Positions 26,438-36,317 of a stretch of 64,000 nt of DNA are shown here, piece by piece (position 1 is the stretch's first letter; every line of letters begins with the position of its first letter). The DNA is taken from contig NC_007777.1 in the NCBI RefSeq assembly GCF_000013345.1, positions 682,001 to 746,000 on the forward strand. Direction: 5' to 3'. A program made the position numbers and the translations under genes. This stretch comes from Frankia casuarinae (lineage in GTDB: Bacteria > Actinomycetota > Actinomycetes > Frankiales > Frankiaceae). The notes under the pieces were generated by a model. The model ran no database searches, was not told where the DNA came from, and saw only the letters and a program-made list of their open reading frames with translations.

Positions 26438-27700
26438 GTGCATCAACCACCGATTCCCCACCTCGCCGTCGCCGATCCCGAACTCGCCGGTCTCGTCGAG
26501 GCCGAAGCCACGCGCCAGTTCTCGTCGATCAGGCTGATCGCGTCGGAGAACTACGTCTCTACCGCGGTGCTGGAGGCGTCCGGCTCCGTGCTGACCAACA
26601 AGTACTCCGAGGGCTACGTCGGTCGGCGTTACTACGAGGGCCAGCAGGTCATCGATCCGATCGAGACGCTTGCGGTCGACCGTGCCAAGGCGCTGTTCGG
26701 GGTCGAGCACGCCAACGTCCAGCCGTACTCGGGTTCCCCGGCGAACCTCGCCGTCTATCTGGCCTTCGCCGAGCCGGGGGACACCGTGATGGGCCTGTCG
26801 CTGCCGATGGGCGGCCATCTGACCCACGGCTGGAGCGTCTCCGCGACCGGCACGTGGTTCCGCAGTGTCCGGTACGGCGTGCGCGCCGACACCGGCCGCA
26901 TCGACCTGGACGAGGTGCGCGACCTCGCTCTGGCCGAGCGTCCCAGGATTATTTTCTGCGGCGGTACGGCGATCCCTCGGACGATCGACTTCCCGGGGTT
27001 CGCCGCGATCGCGCGGGAGGTCGGGGCGGTGCTCGTCGCGGACATCGCGCACATCGCCGGGCTGATCGCGGGTGGGGCACACCCCTCGCCGGTGGGGCAC
27101 GCCCCGGTGATCTCCACCACCACGCACAAGACGTTGCGCGGCCCGCGTGGGGCGATGCTCCTCTCCGACGCCGAGCACGCCACCGCGATCGACAAGGCGG
27201 TGTTCCCGGGCCTGCAGGGCGGGCCGCACAACCACACCACCGCGGCGATCGCCGTCGCACTGCGCGAGGCGGCGGCACCCGCGTTCCGCGACTACGCGCA
27301 CGCGGTCGTGGCGAACGCCCGCGCGCTGGCCGAGGCCCTGGTGGAGCGGGGCTTCGACCTGGTCACCGGCGGTACCGACAACCATCTGATCCTGATCGAC
27401 CTGACCAGCAGGGACATCGGTGGCAAGCCCGCGGCCCGGGCGCTCGACCAGGCCGGGATCGAGCTGAACTACAACGCGGTGCCCTTCGACCAGCGCAGGC
27501 CCTTCGACCCGTCCGGTATCCGGCTGGGAACCGCCGCCATCACCACCCGCGGTCTGGGGGTCGGTCACATGCCGGTGCTCGCCGGCTGGATCGACGATGT
27601 CGTCAAGGCCGCCGTGGTCGGCGACACCGCGACCATCACCCGGGTCCGGGAGCAGGTCACCGAGCTGACCGCAGCCTTCCCGATGCCGGGCTTCGCCTGA
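26438..27700 (+). CDS. glyA: Serine hydroxymethyltransferase
   Basis: Converts serine and tetrahydrofolate to glycine and 5,10-methylene-tetrahydrofolate. The GTG at 26438 has GGAGG five bases upstream and gives 420 residues beginning MHQPPIPHLAVADPELAGLV. Fold-type I PLP motifs are clear: IRLIASENYVSTAVLEASGS, YSEGYVGRRYYEGQQ and the PLP lysine Lys231 in TTHKTLRGPRGAML. The open frame extends upstream to 26186 but reads through the riboswitch, so that extension is not protein-coding. Expression is probably raised by ZTP. Confidence 0.97.
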   Translation: MHQPPIPHLAVADPELAGLVEAEATRQFSSIRLIASENYVSTAVLEASGSVLTNKYSEGYVGRRYYEGQQVIDPIETLAVDRAKALFGVEHANVQPYSGSPANLAVYLAFAEPGDTVMGLSLPMGGHLTHGWSVSATGTWFRSVRYGVRADTGRIDLDEVRDLALAERPRIIFCGGTAIPRTIDFPGFAAIAREVGAVLVADIAHIAGLIAGGAHPSPVGHAPVISTTTHKTLRGPRGAMLLSDAEHATAIDKAVFPGLQGGPHNHTTAAIAVALREAAAPAFRDYAHAVVANARALAEALVERGFDLVTGGTDNHLILIDLTSRDIGGKPAARALDQAGIELNYNAVPFDQRRPFDPSGIRLGTAAITTRGLGVGHMPVLAGWIDDVVKAAVVGDTATITRVREQVTELTAAFPMPGFA

Positions 27701-27860
27701 GCACGGGATCCGCGCACAGGACCGGTGATCTTCCCCGGCCGCGCATCCGACGTCCCCAGGTCCCGGCCGACGCCCCCCACGTCCCGGCCGGGGGGCCCGT
27801 CGGCCGGCGTGGCCGGGTGCATCATCGGTGCAGAAGAGGCACCGAGGAGAGGTGGCGCCG

Positions 27861-29132
27861 ATGGCGAAGACCGTGGGTGCGATCGCGGGTTCCCGCACGG
27901 CTCGGGCCACGGGATCGCTCGGGGTGGTTGGTGCCGCCGCCGTCGCGGCGGGCCTGGTCGCCGAGCGGCGGATGATCCGCCGTCGGCGTGAGACGGCCGA
28001 TCTCGCGTCCGACGCGCGGATGGGGCCGATCGGGGGCTGGGTCACCACCGTGATCGCGGGGGACGGTGTTCCGCTGTATATCGAGGAGACCGGCCCGTCG
28101 GACGCCCCGGTGACGCTGGTGTTCGTCCACGGGTTCTGCGTCACGGCCGATTCCTGGATCCTGCAGCAGCGGGCGCTGACAGACCTCGGCCGGATGGTCT
28201 TCTACGATCAGCGGGCGCATGGGCGTTCCGGGCCGTCCGAGGTCAAGAACTGCACTATCGACGCACTCGCCGACGACCTCTTCCGGGTGATCACCGAGCG
28301 GGTCCCCCGGGGGCCGATTATCCTGGTGGGCCATTCGATGGGCGGCATGACGGTGCTGGGCCTGGCCGACACCCACCCGGAACTGTTCGATGACCGCATC
28401 GTCGGGGTGGCCCTGCTCGCCACCAGCGCCGGTGAGCTGGCCCGGCTGACCTTCGGGCTGCCGGCGTCGGTGACCGGGGTGGTCCGCCGCGTTCTGCCGG
28501 GTTTCGCGGTTGGTATGCGGCACGCGCCGAGCCTGCTCGAACGTGCCCGGCGGCGGGGCAGCGACCTGTCGTGGGAGCTGACGCGGCGCATCGGGTTCGG
28601 ATCGACCGAACTGCCGCCGTCGGTGGTCTCCTTCCTGGAGACCATGGTCGCGGACACCCCGATCCCGGTCATCGCGGCGTTCCTGCCCACCCTGCTCGAC
28701 CACGATCGGCTCGCGGCGGCCGAGCGACTGGCGGAGATCCCGACCGTGCTCATCGTCGGGGACGTTGACCTGATGACCCCGCTCGCCCACAGCCGTACCC
28801 TGGCGGAGGCGTTGCCCCGGGCGGAGCTCATCGTCGAGGAGGGCGCCGGGCACGCCATCATGCTGGAACGCCCGGACGTGGTGAACGCCGCAATCCGGGA
28901 GATTGCGCGGCAGGCGACGGCGCCACGCGCCATGCCGCGCCCGCGGTCGGGGTCGGCACAGACAGGCCGGTCGGCGCCGGCACAGACAGGTCGGTCGGCG
29001 CCGGCACAGACAGGTCGGTCGGGACGGACCGGTCGGTCGGGGTCGGGACGGACCGGTCGGTCGGCGCGGTCCGAGACATTCTCCGTCTCCCCACGCGGGC
29101 CCCGGAGCGAGGCGACGACGGAAGGCGCATGA
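27861..29132 (+). CDS. Alpha/beta hydrolase with repetitive C-terminal tail
   Basis: A hydrolase of unknown substrate. The 423 residues include a possible N-terminal membrane helix or signal (LGVVGAAAVAAGLVAE, about residues 20-35). The alpha/beta-hydrolase core follows: oxyanion region FVHGFCVTADSW, nucleophile Ser in LVGHSMGGMTVLG, Asp in VGDVDLMTPLAHS, His in GAGHAIMLERPD. The last about 60 residues are AQTGRSAP-type repeats. ATG 27861 follows gaggagagg. The stop overlaps the tsaE ATG (ATGA), so they are coupled. An alpha/beta hydrolase upstream of tsaE is a common actinobacterial arrangement. Confidence 0.9.
   Translation: MAKTVGAIAGSRTARATGSLGVVGAAAVAAGLVAERRMIRRRRETADLASDARMGPIGGWVTTVIAGDGVPLYIEETGPSDAPVTLVFVHGFCVTADSWILQQRALTDLGRMVFYDQRAHGRSGPSEVKNCTIDALADDLFRVITERVPRGPIILVGHSMGGMTVLGLADTHPELFDDRIVGVALLATSAGELARLTFGLPASVTGVVRRVLPGFAVGMRHAPSLLERARRRGSDLSWELTRRIGFGSTELPPSVVSFLETMVADTPIPVIAAFLPTLLDHDRLAAAERLAEIPTVLIVGDVDLMTPLAHSRTLAEALPRAELIVEEGAGHAIMLERPDVVNAAIREIARQATAPRAMPRPRSGSAQTGRSAPAQTGRSAPAQTGRSGRTGRSGSGRTGRSARSETFSVSPRGPRSEATTEGA
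28957..29024. repeat. 24-base in-frame tandem repeat in the hydrolase tail
   Basis: The units cacagacaggccggtcgg cgccgg and cacagacaggtcggtcgg cgccgg (24 bases each, at 28957-28980 and 28981-29004) are followed by a partial third copy. The repeats encode AQTGRSAP. They continue as shorter ggacggaccggtcggtcg units to about 29063. Confidence 0.85.
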
Positions 29133-29602
29133 ACACGGTCGAGGTGTCCACGGCGGAGCGCATGCGGGAGTTCGGGGCCTGGTTGGCTACCCTGCTGCGG
29201 CCCGGGGACCTGCTCGTGCTCTCCGGCCCGCTCGGCGCGGGCAAGACGGTTCTGGCCCAGGGGATCGCGGCCGGGCTGGGCGTGCGGGAAACGGTCACCT
29301 CGCCGACGTTCGTGCTTGCCCGGATCTACCCGGACGGGCGGATTCCCCTCGTGCACGTGGACGCCTACCGGCTCGGTGGGGTCGTCGAGGTCGACGATCT
29401 CGACCTCGACGCCGACGTCGACACCTCGGTCACCGTGGTCGAGTGGGGTGCCGGTCTCGCGGAACGTCTCACGCAGGATCATCTGGAGATCGTGATCTCC
29501 CGGCCACGTGCCGACGAGGTCGGGGAGACTCGGATAGTCCGCCTCGTCCCGTCCGGGGCCAGCTGGATCGAACGGCTGCGCGCACGTGCGCCGGTGAGTT
29601 GA
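29129..29602 (+). CDS. tsaE: tRNA t6A37 biosynthesis ATPase TsaE
   Basis: TsaE is the ATPase that recycles the TsaB-TsaD complex during N6-threonylcarbamoyladenosine formation at tRNA position 37. The 157-residue protein has the P-loop GPLGAGKTVLAQGIAAGLG and the family stretch SPTFVLARIYPDGRIPLVHV, followed by DAYRLGG and VVEWGAG. Its ATG overlaps the upstream hydrolase stop by four bases, and tsaB follows after about 100 bases. Confidence 0.95.
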   Translation: MNTVEVSTAERMREFGAWLATLLRPGDLLVLSGPLGAGKTVLAQGIAAGLGVRETVTSPTFVLARIYPDGRIPLVHVDAYRLGGVVEVDDLDLDADVDTSVTVVEWGAGLAERLTQDHLEIVISRPRADEVGETRIVRLVPSGASWIERLRARAPVS

Positions 29603-29705
29603 GACTCCCCGCATCGACCCGCCGCGCGCGGCGTGACATCGGTGGCATCGTGGTGGTGGGGTGGGTGCCCGCCGTGGTCGGCGAGGCGATCCGTAGTCTG
29701 GACGA

Positions 29706-30479
29706 GTGCTGGTGATGGCTCTTGACACATCCACGGCAGCGTGCTCGGTTGCGCTCGCCGAGCTGACGTCGTCCGACCCCGCGCGGCCGGTGAGTGGGAC
29801 GGGTGGTGAGCGCGCCGCGCCCGGGGTGCACGTGTGGCCGCGAGCGGTCATGGTCACCGTCGACGCCCGCCGCCACGGGGAGCTGCTGGCGCCGTCGATG
29901 CGCGCGGTGCTCGCCGAGGGGGGTGCCCGCCCTACCGATCTCGACGCCGTGGTCGTGGGCGCCGGTCCCGGGCCGTTCACCAGTTTGCGGGTCGGGATGG
30001 TGACCGCCGCCGCCTTCGCCGACGCACTAGGCGTGCCGGTGCACGGGGTGTGCTCGCTGGATGCCATCGGTGCCGCCACCGGCGGCTCCGTCGCCGTCGT
30101 GACGGATGCCCGTCGGCGCGAGGTCTTCTGGGCCTGTTACCGCGACGGGGTGCGGGTCGGCGATCCGGCCGTTGGCCGTCCGGCCGACGTCGTCCGGTTC
30201 CTGCGCGGCCTCGGTGTCGACCGCGTCGTCGGCCCGGGAACGGTGCTCTACCCGGAGATCTTCGCCGAACTCGCCGGTACCACGGCCGGTGCCACCGCCG
30301 GGGAGGTGCCCGCGCCCGGCGCAGGTCAGCCGGACGACGGCTATCCCCGGCCAGAGCTGCTCGTCGGTCTCGCCGGGGCCGACGTGCTGGCCGGGCGCGC
30401 TCCCCAGCCCCTCGTCCCGCTCTACCTGCGGCGGCCGGACGCGGCCGAACCGCACACACCGAAGCCGGTCACGGTTTGA
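29706..30479 (+). CDS. tsaB: tRNA t6A37 biosynthesis subunit TsaB
   Basis: TsaB is an inactive ASKHA-fold partner that scaffolds TsaD. The 257 residues start MLVMALDTSTAACSVALAEL. They show the family loops RHGELLAPSMRAVL and VGAGPGPFTSLRVGMVTAAA, then VTDARRREVFWACYRDG. A disordered insert lies near residues 30-45. The GTG at 29706 is the start. The stop overlaps the rimI TTG (TTGA). Confidence 0.93.
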   Translation: MLVMALDTSTAACSVALAELTSSDPARPVSGTGGERAAPGVHVWPRAVMVTVDARRHGELLAPSMRAVLAEGGARPTDLDAVVVGAGPGPFTSLRVGMVTAAAFADALGVPVHGVCSLDAIGAATGGSVAVVTDARRREVFWACYRDGVRVGDPAVGRPADVVRFLRGLGVDRVVGPGTVLYPEIFAELAGTTAGATAGEVPAPGAGQPDDGYPRPELLVGLAGADVLAGRAPQPLVPLYLRRPDAAEPHTPKPVTV

Positions 30480-31063
30480 CGCAGCCGCGACCACACCCCG
30501 CCGGTCCGGATGGGCCGGATCTGCTCCTGGCTCCGATGCGCTGGTGGCACGTGGCGATGGTCGCCGAGCTGGAGCAGACGGTATTCGACATCGATCCGTG
30601 GACGGCCGAGCTGTTCTGGTCCGAACTCGCGCAGGGCGAGCAGCGGCGGTACCTGACGGCGCTGTGGCGTCCACAGGGCGTCCCGACGCACGACACGTCC
30701 GCGATCGTCGGTTATGCGGGGCTGGCGCTCGCCGAGGACGGCGCCTACATCCAGACGATCGGCGTCGTGCCCCGGATGCGCGGGCGGGGGGTGGGCGCCC
30801 GTCTGATGATCGCCTTGCTGCGCGACGCCCGGCGGGCCGGTGCCCGCAACTGTGGGCTGGAGGTCCGCACCGACAACCAGGCGGCCCGTGCTCTCTACAG
30901 CCGGCTTGGCTTTGTCGACATTGGGCTGCGCCGCGGTTACTACCAGCCTTCCGGTGGAGATGCCTACGTGATGCGGGTCCGGAAGATCGACACCGTTGGT
31001 TACGCGGAGCTGCTCGACCGCGTCGAGGCGACGTTGCTCATCACCTCTCGGGTCGAGCCCTGA
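30476..31063 (+). CDS. rimI: Ribosomal protein S18 alanine N-acetyltransferase
   Basis: A GNAT acetyltransferase, by family and neighbourhood the RimI enzyme that acetylates S18. Acetyl-CoA-binding motif A is IQTIGVVPRMRGRGVGARLM and motif B is NQAARALYSRLGFVDIGLRR. The TTG at 30476 overlaps the tsaB stop (TTGA) and gives 195 residues. An ATG at 30536 (MRWWHVAMVAELEQ) is a credible alternative giving a more usual N-terminus. In many actinobacteria tsaD follows here, but it does not in this window. Confidence 0.9.
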   Translation: MTQPRPHPAGPDGPDLLLAPMRWWHVAMVAELEQTVFDIDPWTAELFWSELAQGEQRRYLTALWRPQGVPTHDTSAIVGYAGLALAEDGAYIQTIGVVPRMRGRGVGARLMIALLRDARRAGARNCGLEVRTDNQAARALYSRLGFVDIGLRRGYYQPSGGDAYVMRVRKIDTVGYAELLDRVEATLLITSRVEP

Positions 31064-31180
31064 CACCCGCCTGACCCCACCGTCACCAGGCGGTACAGCC
31101 CGGCCAGCCGTCCTCTCCTCGTATCCCGCCGGCGTCCCGGCCTGTCTACGGCCGGGCGCGCGACGGGTGGGGCGGACGGC

Positions 31181-31816
31181 TCAGACGGAGGCGCGTAGCC
31201 GAGCCGCGGCCGCCGCCTCCGCCTTGGAGCGCTGGAACAGGTCGATGAACTCGGCCAGCGCCGGATTCACCGGGGCGAGCGTCATCTCGACGCGGATGAA
31301 CTCGATGTCCGTGGCGCCGAGTGCCGCCAGGATGTGTGCCACGTAGGGCTGCTGGTGATCCCAGCCCTCCTTGGGTGTGCCTGGCCCGTAGGACCCGCCC
31401 TGGGCGGTGACCACCGTCACCTTCTTGCCGGTGAGGGCGCTGTCGTCCGGAGCCTGCCGCACCGTGCGTCCCATGACGATGATCTGGTCGATCCACGCCT
31501 TGAACGTCGACGGCACCGCGTAGTTGTACATCGGTACCGACAGCAGGTACTCGTCTGCCGCCTCCACCTCGGCGATCAGCTCCTCTCCTTTCTTGACCGC
31601 CTCGGCTTGCTCCGCCGAGAGCTGCTCGGGCGGGGTGAACCTCGCCGACACGGTCGCCCAGTCCAGGTGCGGAGGAGGGGTGACAGACAGATCACGATAG
31701 GTGATGATCCCGTCTGGGTGCGCCTCGCGCCAGGCCTCGGCGAAGATGGTGGCGATCGATCGGGACGTCGAGCTCTCGGTGGCGAGGCTCGAGTCGACGT
31801 GCAGCAGGTGCGGCAT
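31181..31816 (-). CDS. FMN-dependent NADH-azoreductase-type flavoprotein
   Basis: A flavodoxin-fold oxidoreductase of the AzoR / quinone-reductase family that would use NAD(P)H to reduce quinones or azo compounds. The 211 residues begin MPHLLHVDSSLATESSTSRS, with the FMN-phosphate loop. They contain the flavin-site stretch YLLSVPMYNYAVPSTFKAWI and then VTAQGGSYGPGTPKEGWDHQ. A GGAGGG site sits nine bases before the ATG at 31816. It is divergent from a MarR regulator across an AT-rich gap with two dyads, a classic regulator-target layout. It lies where tsaD would be expected. Confidence 0.9.
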   Translation of the reverse strand: MPHLLHVDSSLATESSTSRSIATIFAEAWREAHPDGIITYRDLSVTPPPHLDWATVSARFTPPEQLSAEQAEAVKKGEELIAEVEAADEYLLSVPMYNYAVPSTFKAWIDQIIVMGRTVRQAPDDSALTGKKVTVVTAQGGSYGPGTPKEGWDHQQPYVAHILAALGATDIEFIRVEMTLAPVNPALAEFIDLFQRSKAEAAAAARLRASV

Positions 31817-31840
31817 CGGGGGAACCCTCCATCATTATTC

Positions 31841-31856
31841 GATCATCAATATGATC
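31841..31856. promoter_or_regulatory. Perfect dyad near the azoreductase start
   Basis: GATCAT CAAT ATGATC is a perfect six-base inverted repeat with a four-base spacer, 25 bases upstream of the azoreductase ATG. It is placed to block transcription or translation of that gene if bound by the adjacent MarR protein. Operator function is inferred. Confidence 0.5.
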
Positions 31857-31899
31857 GATCTTCTTTGACGGGAAGATCGGATTCATGGAACATCTTAAC

Positions 31900-31914
31900 A
31901 GTAGATTGTCTACT
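31900..31914. promoter_or_regulatory. Perfect dyad upstream of the MarR gene
   Basis: AGTAGA TTG TCTACT is a perfect inverted repeat with a three-base spacer, the size typical for MarR operators. It lies 33 bases before the marR-type GTG and just upstream of a TAGATT -10-like hexamer (31933-31938). Binding here could regulate the MarR gene itself. Confidence 0.55.
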
Positions 31915-31946
31915 TAAGCACTTATATCGCGGTAGATTATTCCTCT

Positions 31947-32567
31947 GTGGGCCTGTACCTTGTGAGGGTGAGCGACGCGGCGGTGGCCGCCGGGCTTCCC
32001 CCGGGGCTGGAGAGCCTCCCCGACGGCCCGGGGAAGGACCTCGGCTGGCTATTGGGGCAGGTGCGGTACGGCTATGCGGCCGCTTCGGCCGCCGCCGTCG
32101 GCCGGGTGCCCGGCGGGCTGCGTGGGCTGCACGTTCTCGGTGCCGCGGTCGAGGGTGAGGCGCGCAACCAGATCGAGGTGGCCCGTCGGTTCGGCATCGA
32201 CCGGACGGTGATGGTCCGCCTGGTCGATGATCTGGAGCGGGCCGGCCTGGTTGAGCGGCACCCCGATCCCGCGGACCGGCGGGCCCGGATCATCACCGCG
32301 ACGGAGCACGGGGTCCAGTTGTACCGGGCCAGCCAGGAGGATCGGCTTCTCGTCGATCAGCACGTGCTCTCCCCGCTGACTGCGGCGGAACGGGCGACCT
32401 TCATCGATCTGTTGCGGCGTGTCGCTGCCCACATGCTTGCCGTGGACCCCACGCACGGAGCGGCCGCCTGCGACGCCGCCAGGCGGGAGATCGACGCGCG
32501 GGACATTGGGATGGCGTGCGCACCGGACGGGACGTGCCCCGGTCAGTCGGCCCCGTCCGACGGGTAG
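31947..32567 (+). CDS. MarR-family transcriptional regulator
   Basis: A winged-helix regulator, probably controlling the divergent azoreductase. The 206 residues hold the MarR domain at about 45-155: NQIEVARRFGIDRTVMVRLV is the recognition region and DLERAGLVERHPDPADRRAR is the wing. A Cys-containing tail (MACAPDGTCPGQ) could sense oxidants, though this is speculative. The GTG at 31947 lies only eight bases after a TAGATT hexamer, so the mRNA may be leaderless. Later GTG starts at 31962 and 31968 are possible. Confidence 0.88.
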   Translation: MGLYLVRVSDAAVAAGLPPGLESLPDGPGKDLGWLLGQVRYGYAAASAAAVGRVPGGLRGLHVLGAAVEGEARNQIEVARRFGIDRTVMVRLVDDLERAGLVERHPDPADRRARIITATEHGVQLYRASQEDRLLVDQHVLSPLTAAERATFIDLLRRVAAHMLAVDPTHGAAACDAARREIDARDIGMACAPDGTCPGQSAPSDG

Positions 32568-32677
32568 TCCTGTTCCGCTTGGCGGTCCCTTTCCGATGGG
32601 TGGTTCGGCCTCCGGGTGATCCGGCCCTGGCCGGGTGCCGGACACGGCCCGGACGCGGCAGTGCCGGACGCGGCCGA

Positions 32678-32953
32678 TCAGTGCGGCGGGTGTACCTGCT
32701 CGAACTGCCAGGTATGCGGATCGCCGTTCGCCAGCTCGGCCGGTGGCTTCGGCAGCGGACAGCGGGTGTCCCCGGTGGTCTGTACGGACATGCCCGCATC
32801 GGGCGGCGTCCGTAGCATGATGACGACGAGATCCTCGCCCCGTTGGCTGCTGACGTAGACCTCGCCGTCCCGCCCCGCGAGCGCATCGATCGCCCAGTCC
32901 CGCAGGCCGCTCGCCCGGCCGGGCGCCGCCTTGGCCTCCCACATCCAGATCAT
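32678..32953 (-). CDS. Small hypothetical protein (possible ABM-like fold)
   Basis: Function unknown. With the ATG at 32953 the product has 91 residues beginning MIWMWEAKAAPGRASGLRDW. The pattern WEAKAAPGRASGL, EVYVSSQRGEDLVVIML resembles short antibiotic-biosynthesis-monooxygenase-like ferredoxin folds, but the match is by eye only. The C-terminus contains HTWQFEQV. An upstream ATG at 32989 would add 12 residues. It is divergent from groES. Confidence 0.55.
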   Translation of the reverse strand: MIWMWEAKAAPGRASGLRDWAIDALAGRDGEVYVSSQRGEDLVVIMLRTPPDAGMSVQTTGDTRCPLPKPPAELANGDPHTWQFEQVHPPH

Positions 32954-33121
32954 GTCCTCATGGTGCCCCCCATGTCCCCGGGTGCTCATGTGCTCATGGG
33001 GCCTCGTGGCGCCGGGCGCCGACCGGCGGGAACGGGCCGTCGCGAAGGAGAGCCGGGCCTTGGCCAGGCCGGCTCGGGACGACCCGAATTCCCGCCGTCT
33101 TGACAGATCCGACCGTCTTGG

Positions 33122-33149
33122 TTGACGTCTGCGGCGCGGGTGCTAAGTT
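33122..33149 (+). promoter_or_regulatory. groES-groEL promoter
   Basis: TTGACG (33122-33127) and TAAGTT (33144-33149) are separated by 16 bases, a plausible housekeeping promoter. The -10 overlaps the left arm of the CIRCE element, so HrcA binding would block RNA polymerase. Confidence 0.65.
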
Positions 33150-33174
33150 GGCACTCGGCACGTGAGAGTGCCAG
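33148..33174. promoter_or_regulatory. CIRCE operator (HrcA-binding site)
   Basis: TTGGCACTC, nine bases, GAGTGCCAG. This is the CIRCE heat-shock inverted repeat, with 9-base arms and a 9-base spacer, 81 bases before the groES start. It differs from the canonical TTAGCACTC/GAGTGCTAA mainly by G and C at the third arm position, as seen in some actinobacteria. It predicts HrcA repression of groES-groEL. Confidence 0.9.
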
Positions 33175-33255
33175 CGACAACAGGCGCCTGTTCACCCGCG
33201 ACGGCAGGCCGCCAGGGTCGCTCTCTCATCCAGCGCAGGAAGGGGGAGGTCGATC

Positions 33256-35326
<2,071 letters not shown>

Positions 35327-35384
35327 CCGGATTGGCGTCGTGGGGCCCCGCCGGGTGCGGCCCGGCCCCCGGGCCCCGGTACGT

Positions 35385-35424
35385 CCGGAGCCCGGTCGGT
35401 CCCAGAGGATCGACCGGGCTCCGG
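35385..35424 (+). terminator. Terminator-like stem-loop after groEL
   Basis: A perfect 14-base-pair stem: ccggagcccggtcg (35385-35398) pairs with cgaccgggctccgg (35411-35424) around a 12-base loop. There is no T-tract, as in many high-GC actinobacterial terminators. It lies between groEL and the convergent whiB gene and could stop transcription from either side. Confidence 0.7.
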
Positions 35425-35542
35425 CGCGTTGGGCCGTCGGCGCGTTGGGTCGCTGCCGGGTCACTCACCCGTCGTGGGTGATCCAGGAGACCAGGACCGG
35501 ATATCCCGACCCGTCCGCCTATCGGCACCCGGCGGCCCTCCT

Positions 35543-35875
35543 TCAGCAGGCCGGTGCGAGTCCGGGGCGGGCCGGGGTGCGTCTCGCGGCCCCCCGCCGG
35601 GAGCGGCCGGTGAGGATCGCATCCCGTTCGGACTCGCTCAGCCCGCCCCATACGCCATAGGGCTCCCGGGCGGTCAGCGCGTACTCACCGCAGTCGCGGA
35701 TGACCGGGCAGCGGGCGCAGACCGCCTTGGCCGCGGCCTCACGGGCGGCTCTGGCCGGCCCCCGTTCGCCCTCCGGGTGGAAGAAGAGCTCCGTGCTCTC
35801 ACCACGGCACGCCCCGTGCAGCTGCCATTCCCACTTTTCCGCGCCGGGGCCTGGAAGTCGTCGGACGTCGGTCAT
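35543..35875 (-). CDS. WhiB-family iron-sulfur regulator (WhiB3/WhiD type)
   Basis: A redox- or NO-responsive [4Fe-4S] transcription factor. The 110 residues from ATG 35875 read MTDVRRLPGPGAEKWEWQLH, with cluster Cys residues in GACRGES and CARCPVIRDC, then the turn EPYGVWGGLSESERDAIL and a basic tail (GRSRRGAARR). The LPGP...WQL, FFHPEGERG and EPYGVWGG patterns match WhiB3 of mycobacteria and WhiD of Streptomyces. A site of gaaagggggc precedes the start; a GTG at 35938 would add 21 residues. The groEL-whiB3-guaB neighbourhood supports the orthology. Confidence 0.92.
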   Translation of the reverse strand: MTDVRRLPGPGAEKWEWQLHGACRGESTELFFHPEGERGPARAAREAAAKAVCARCPVIRDCGEYALTAREPYGVWGGLSESERDAILTGRSRRGAARRTPARPGLAPAC

Positions 35876-36317
35876 CGGTCTGAGCCCCCTTTCGACCTGA
35901 GCGGCAAGCGCCGCCGCTTCACCGTAGTACTGGGCCACCCTTTGGATGATCTTGAAATTTCACCCGGGTGAGCCTGCGTCACGGGTCGTTCCGCCCGGCC
36001 GTTACACGGTCGGGAAGTCCCTGGATGTCCAGGGATCTCAGGCGGATCAGGGTCCGAGTCGGCCGCGGGACTCCCGGCCGGCGCCGTGTTCCGTCATGGC
36101 CGACCGACCGCGCCGGATCCGCAGGTCCGGCGGAACTTCTGTTGACGGTCGAACGCCTACCCCGGTGGTCGGCCGGTCACACGGCCTGAGCGGGAATTAG
36201 CGTGGCCACCGCCGGCCGCGCTCTGCCGGCGCGCGGCATCCACCCCGGCCGGGGTCATCCCCGGCACGCGGGATCTACCCGGCCGGGTGTCCGGCCAGGC
36301 GGCGACGCGGGGCCGCC
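35876..36317. other. whiB upstream region; no sigma-factor gene present
   Basis: These 442 bases contain no convincing gene. In mycobacteria and Streptomyces an ECF sigma-factor gene often lies between the whiB3/whiD gene and guaB; none is present. The perfect 12-base palindrome TCACCCGGGTGA at 35960-35971 lies about 85 bases before the whiB start and is a candidate operator. The remainder is GC-rich sequence without clear promoters. Confidence 0.55.

Noticed and set aside
35968-36189. 73-residue frame upstream of whiB
   Set aside because: Arg/Pro-rich composition with no recognisable domain or ribosome-binding site.
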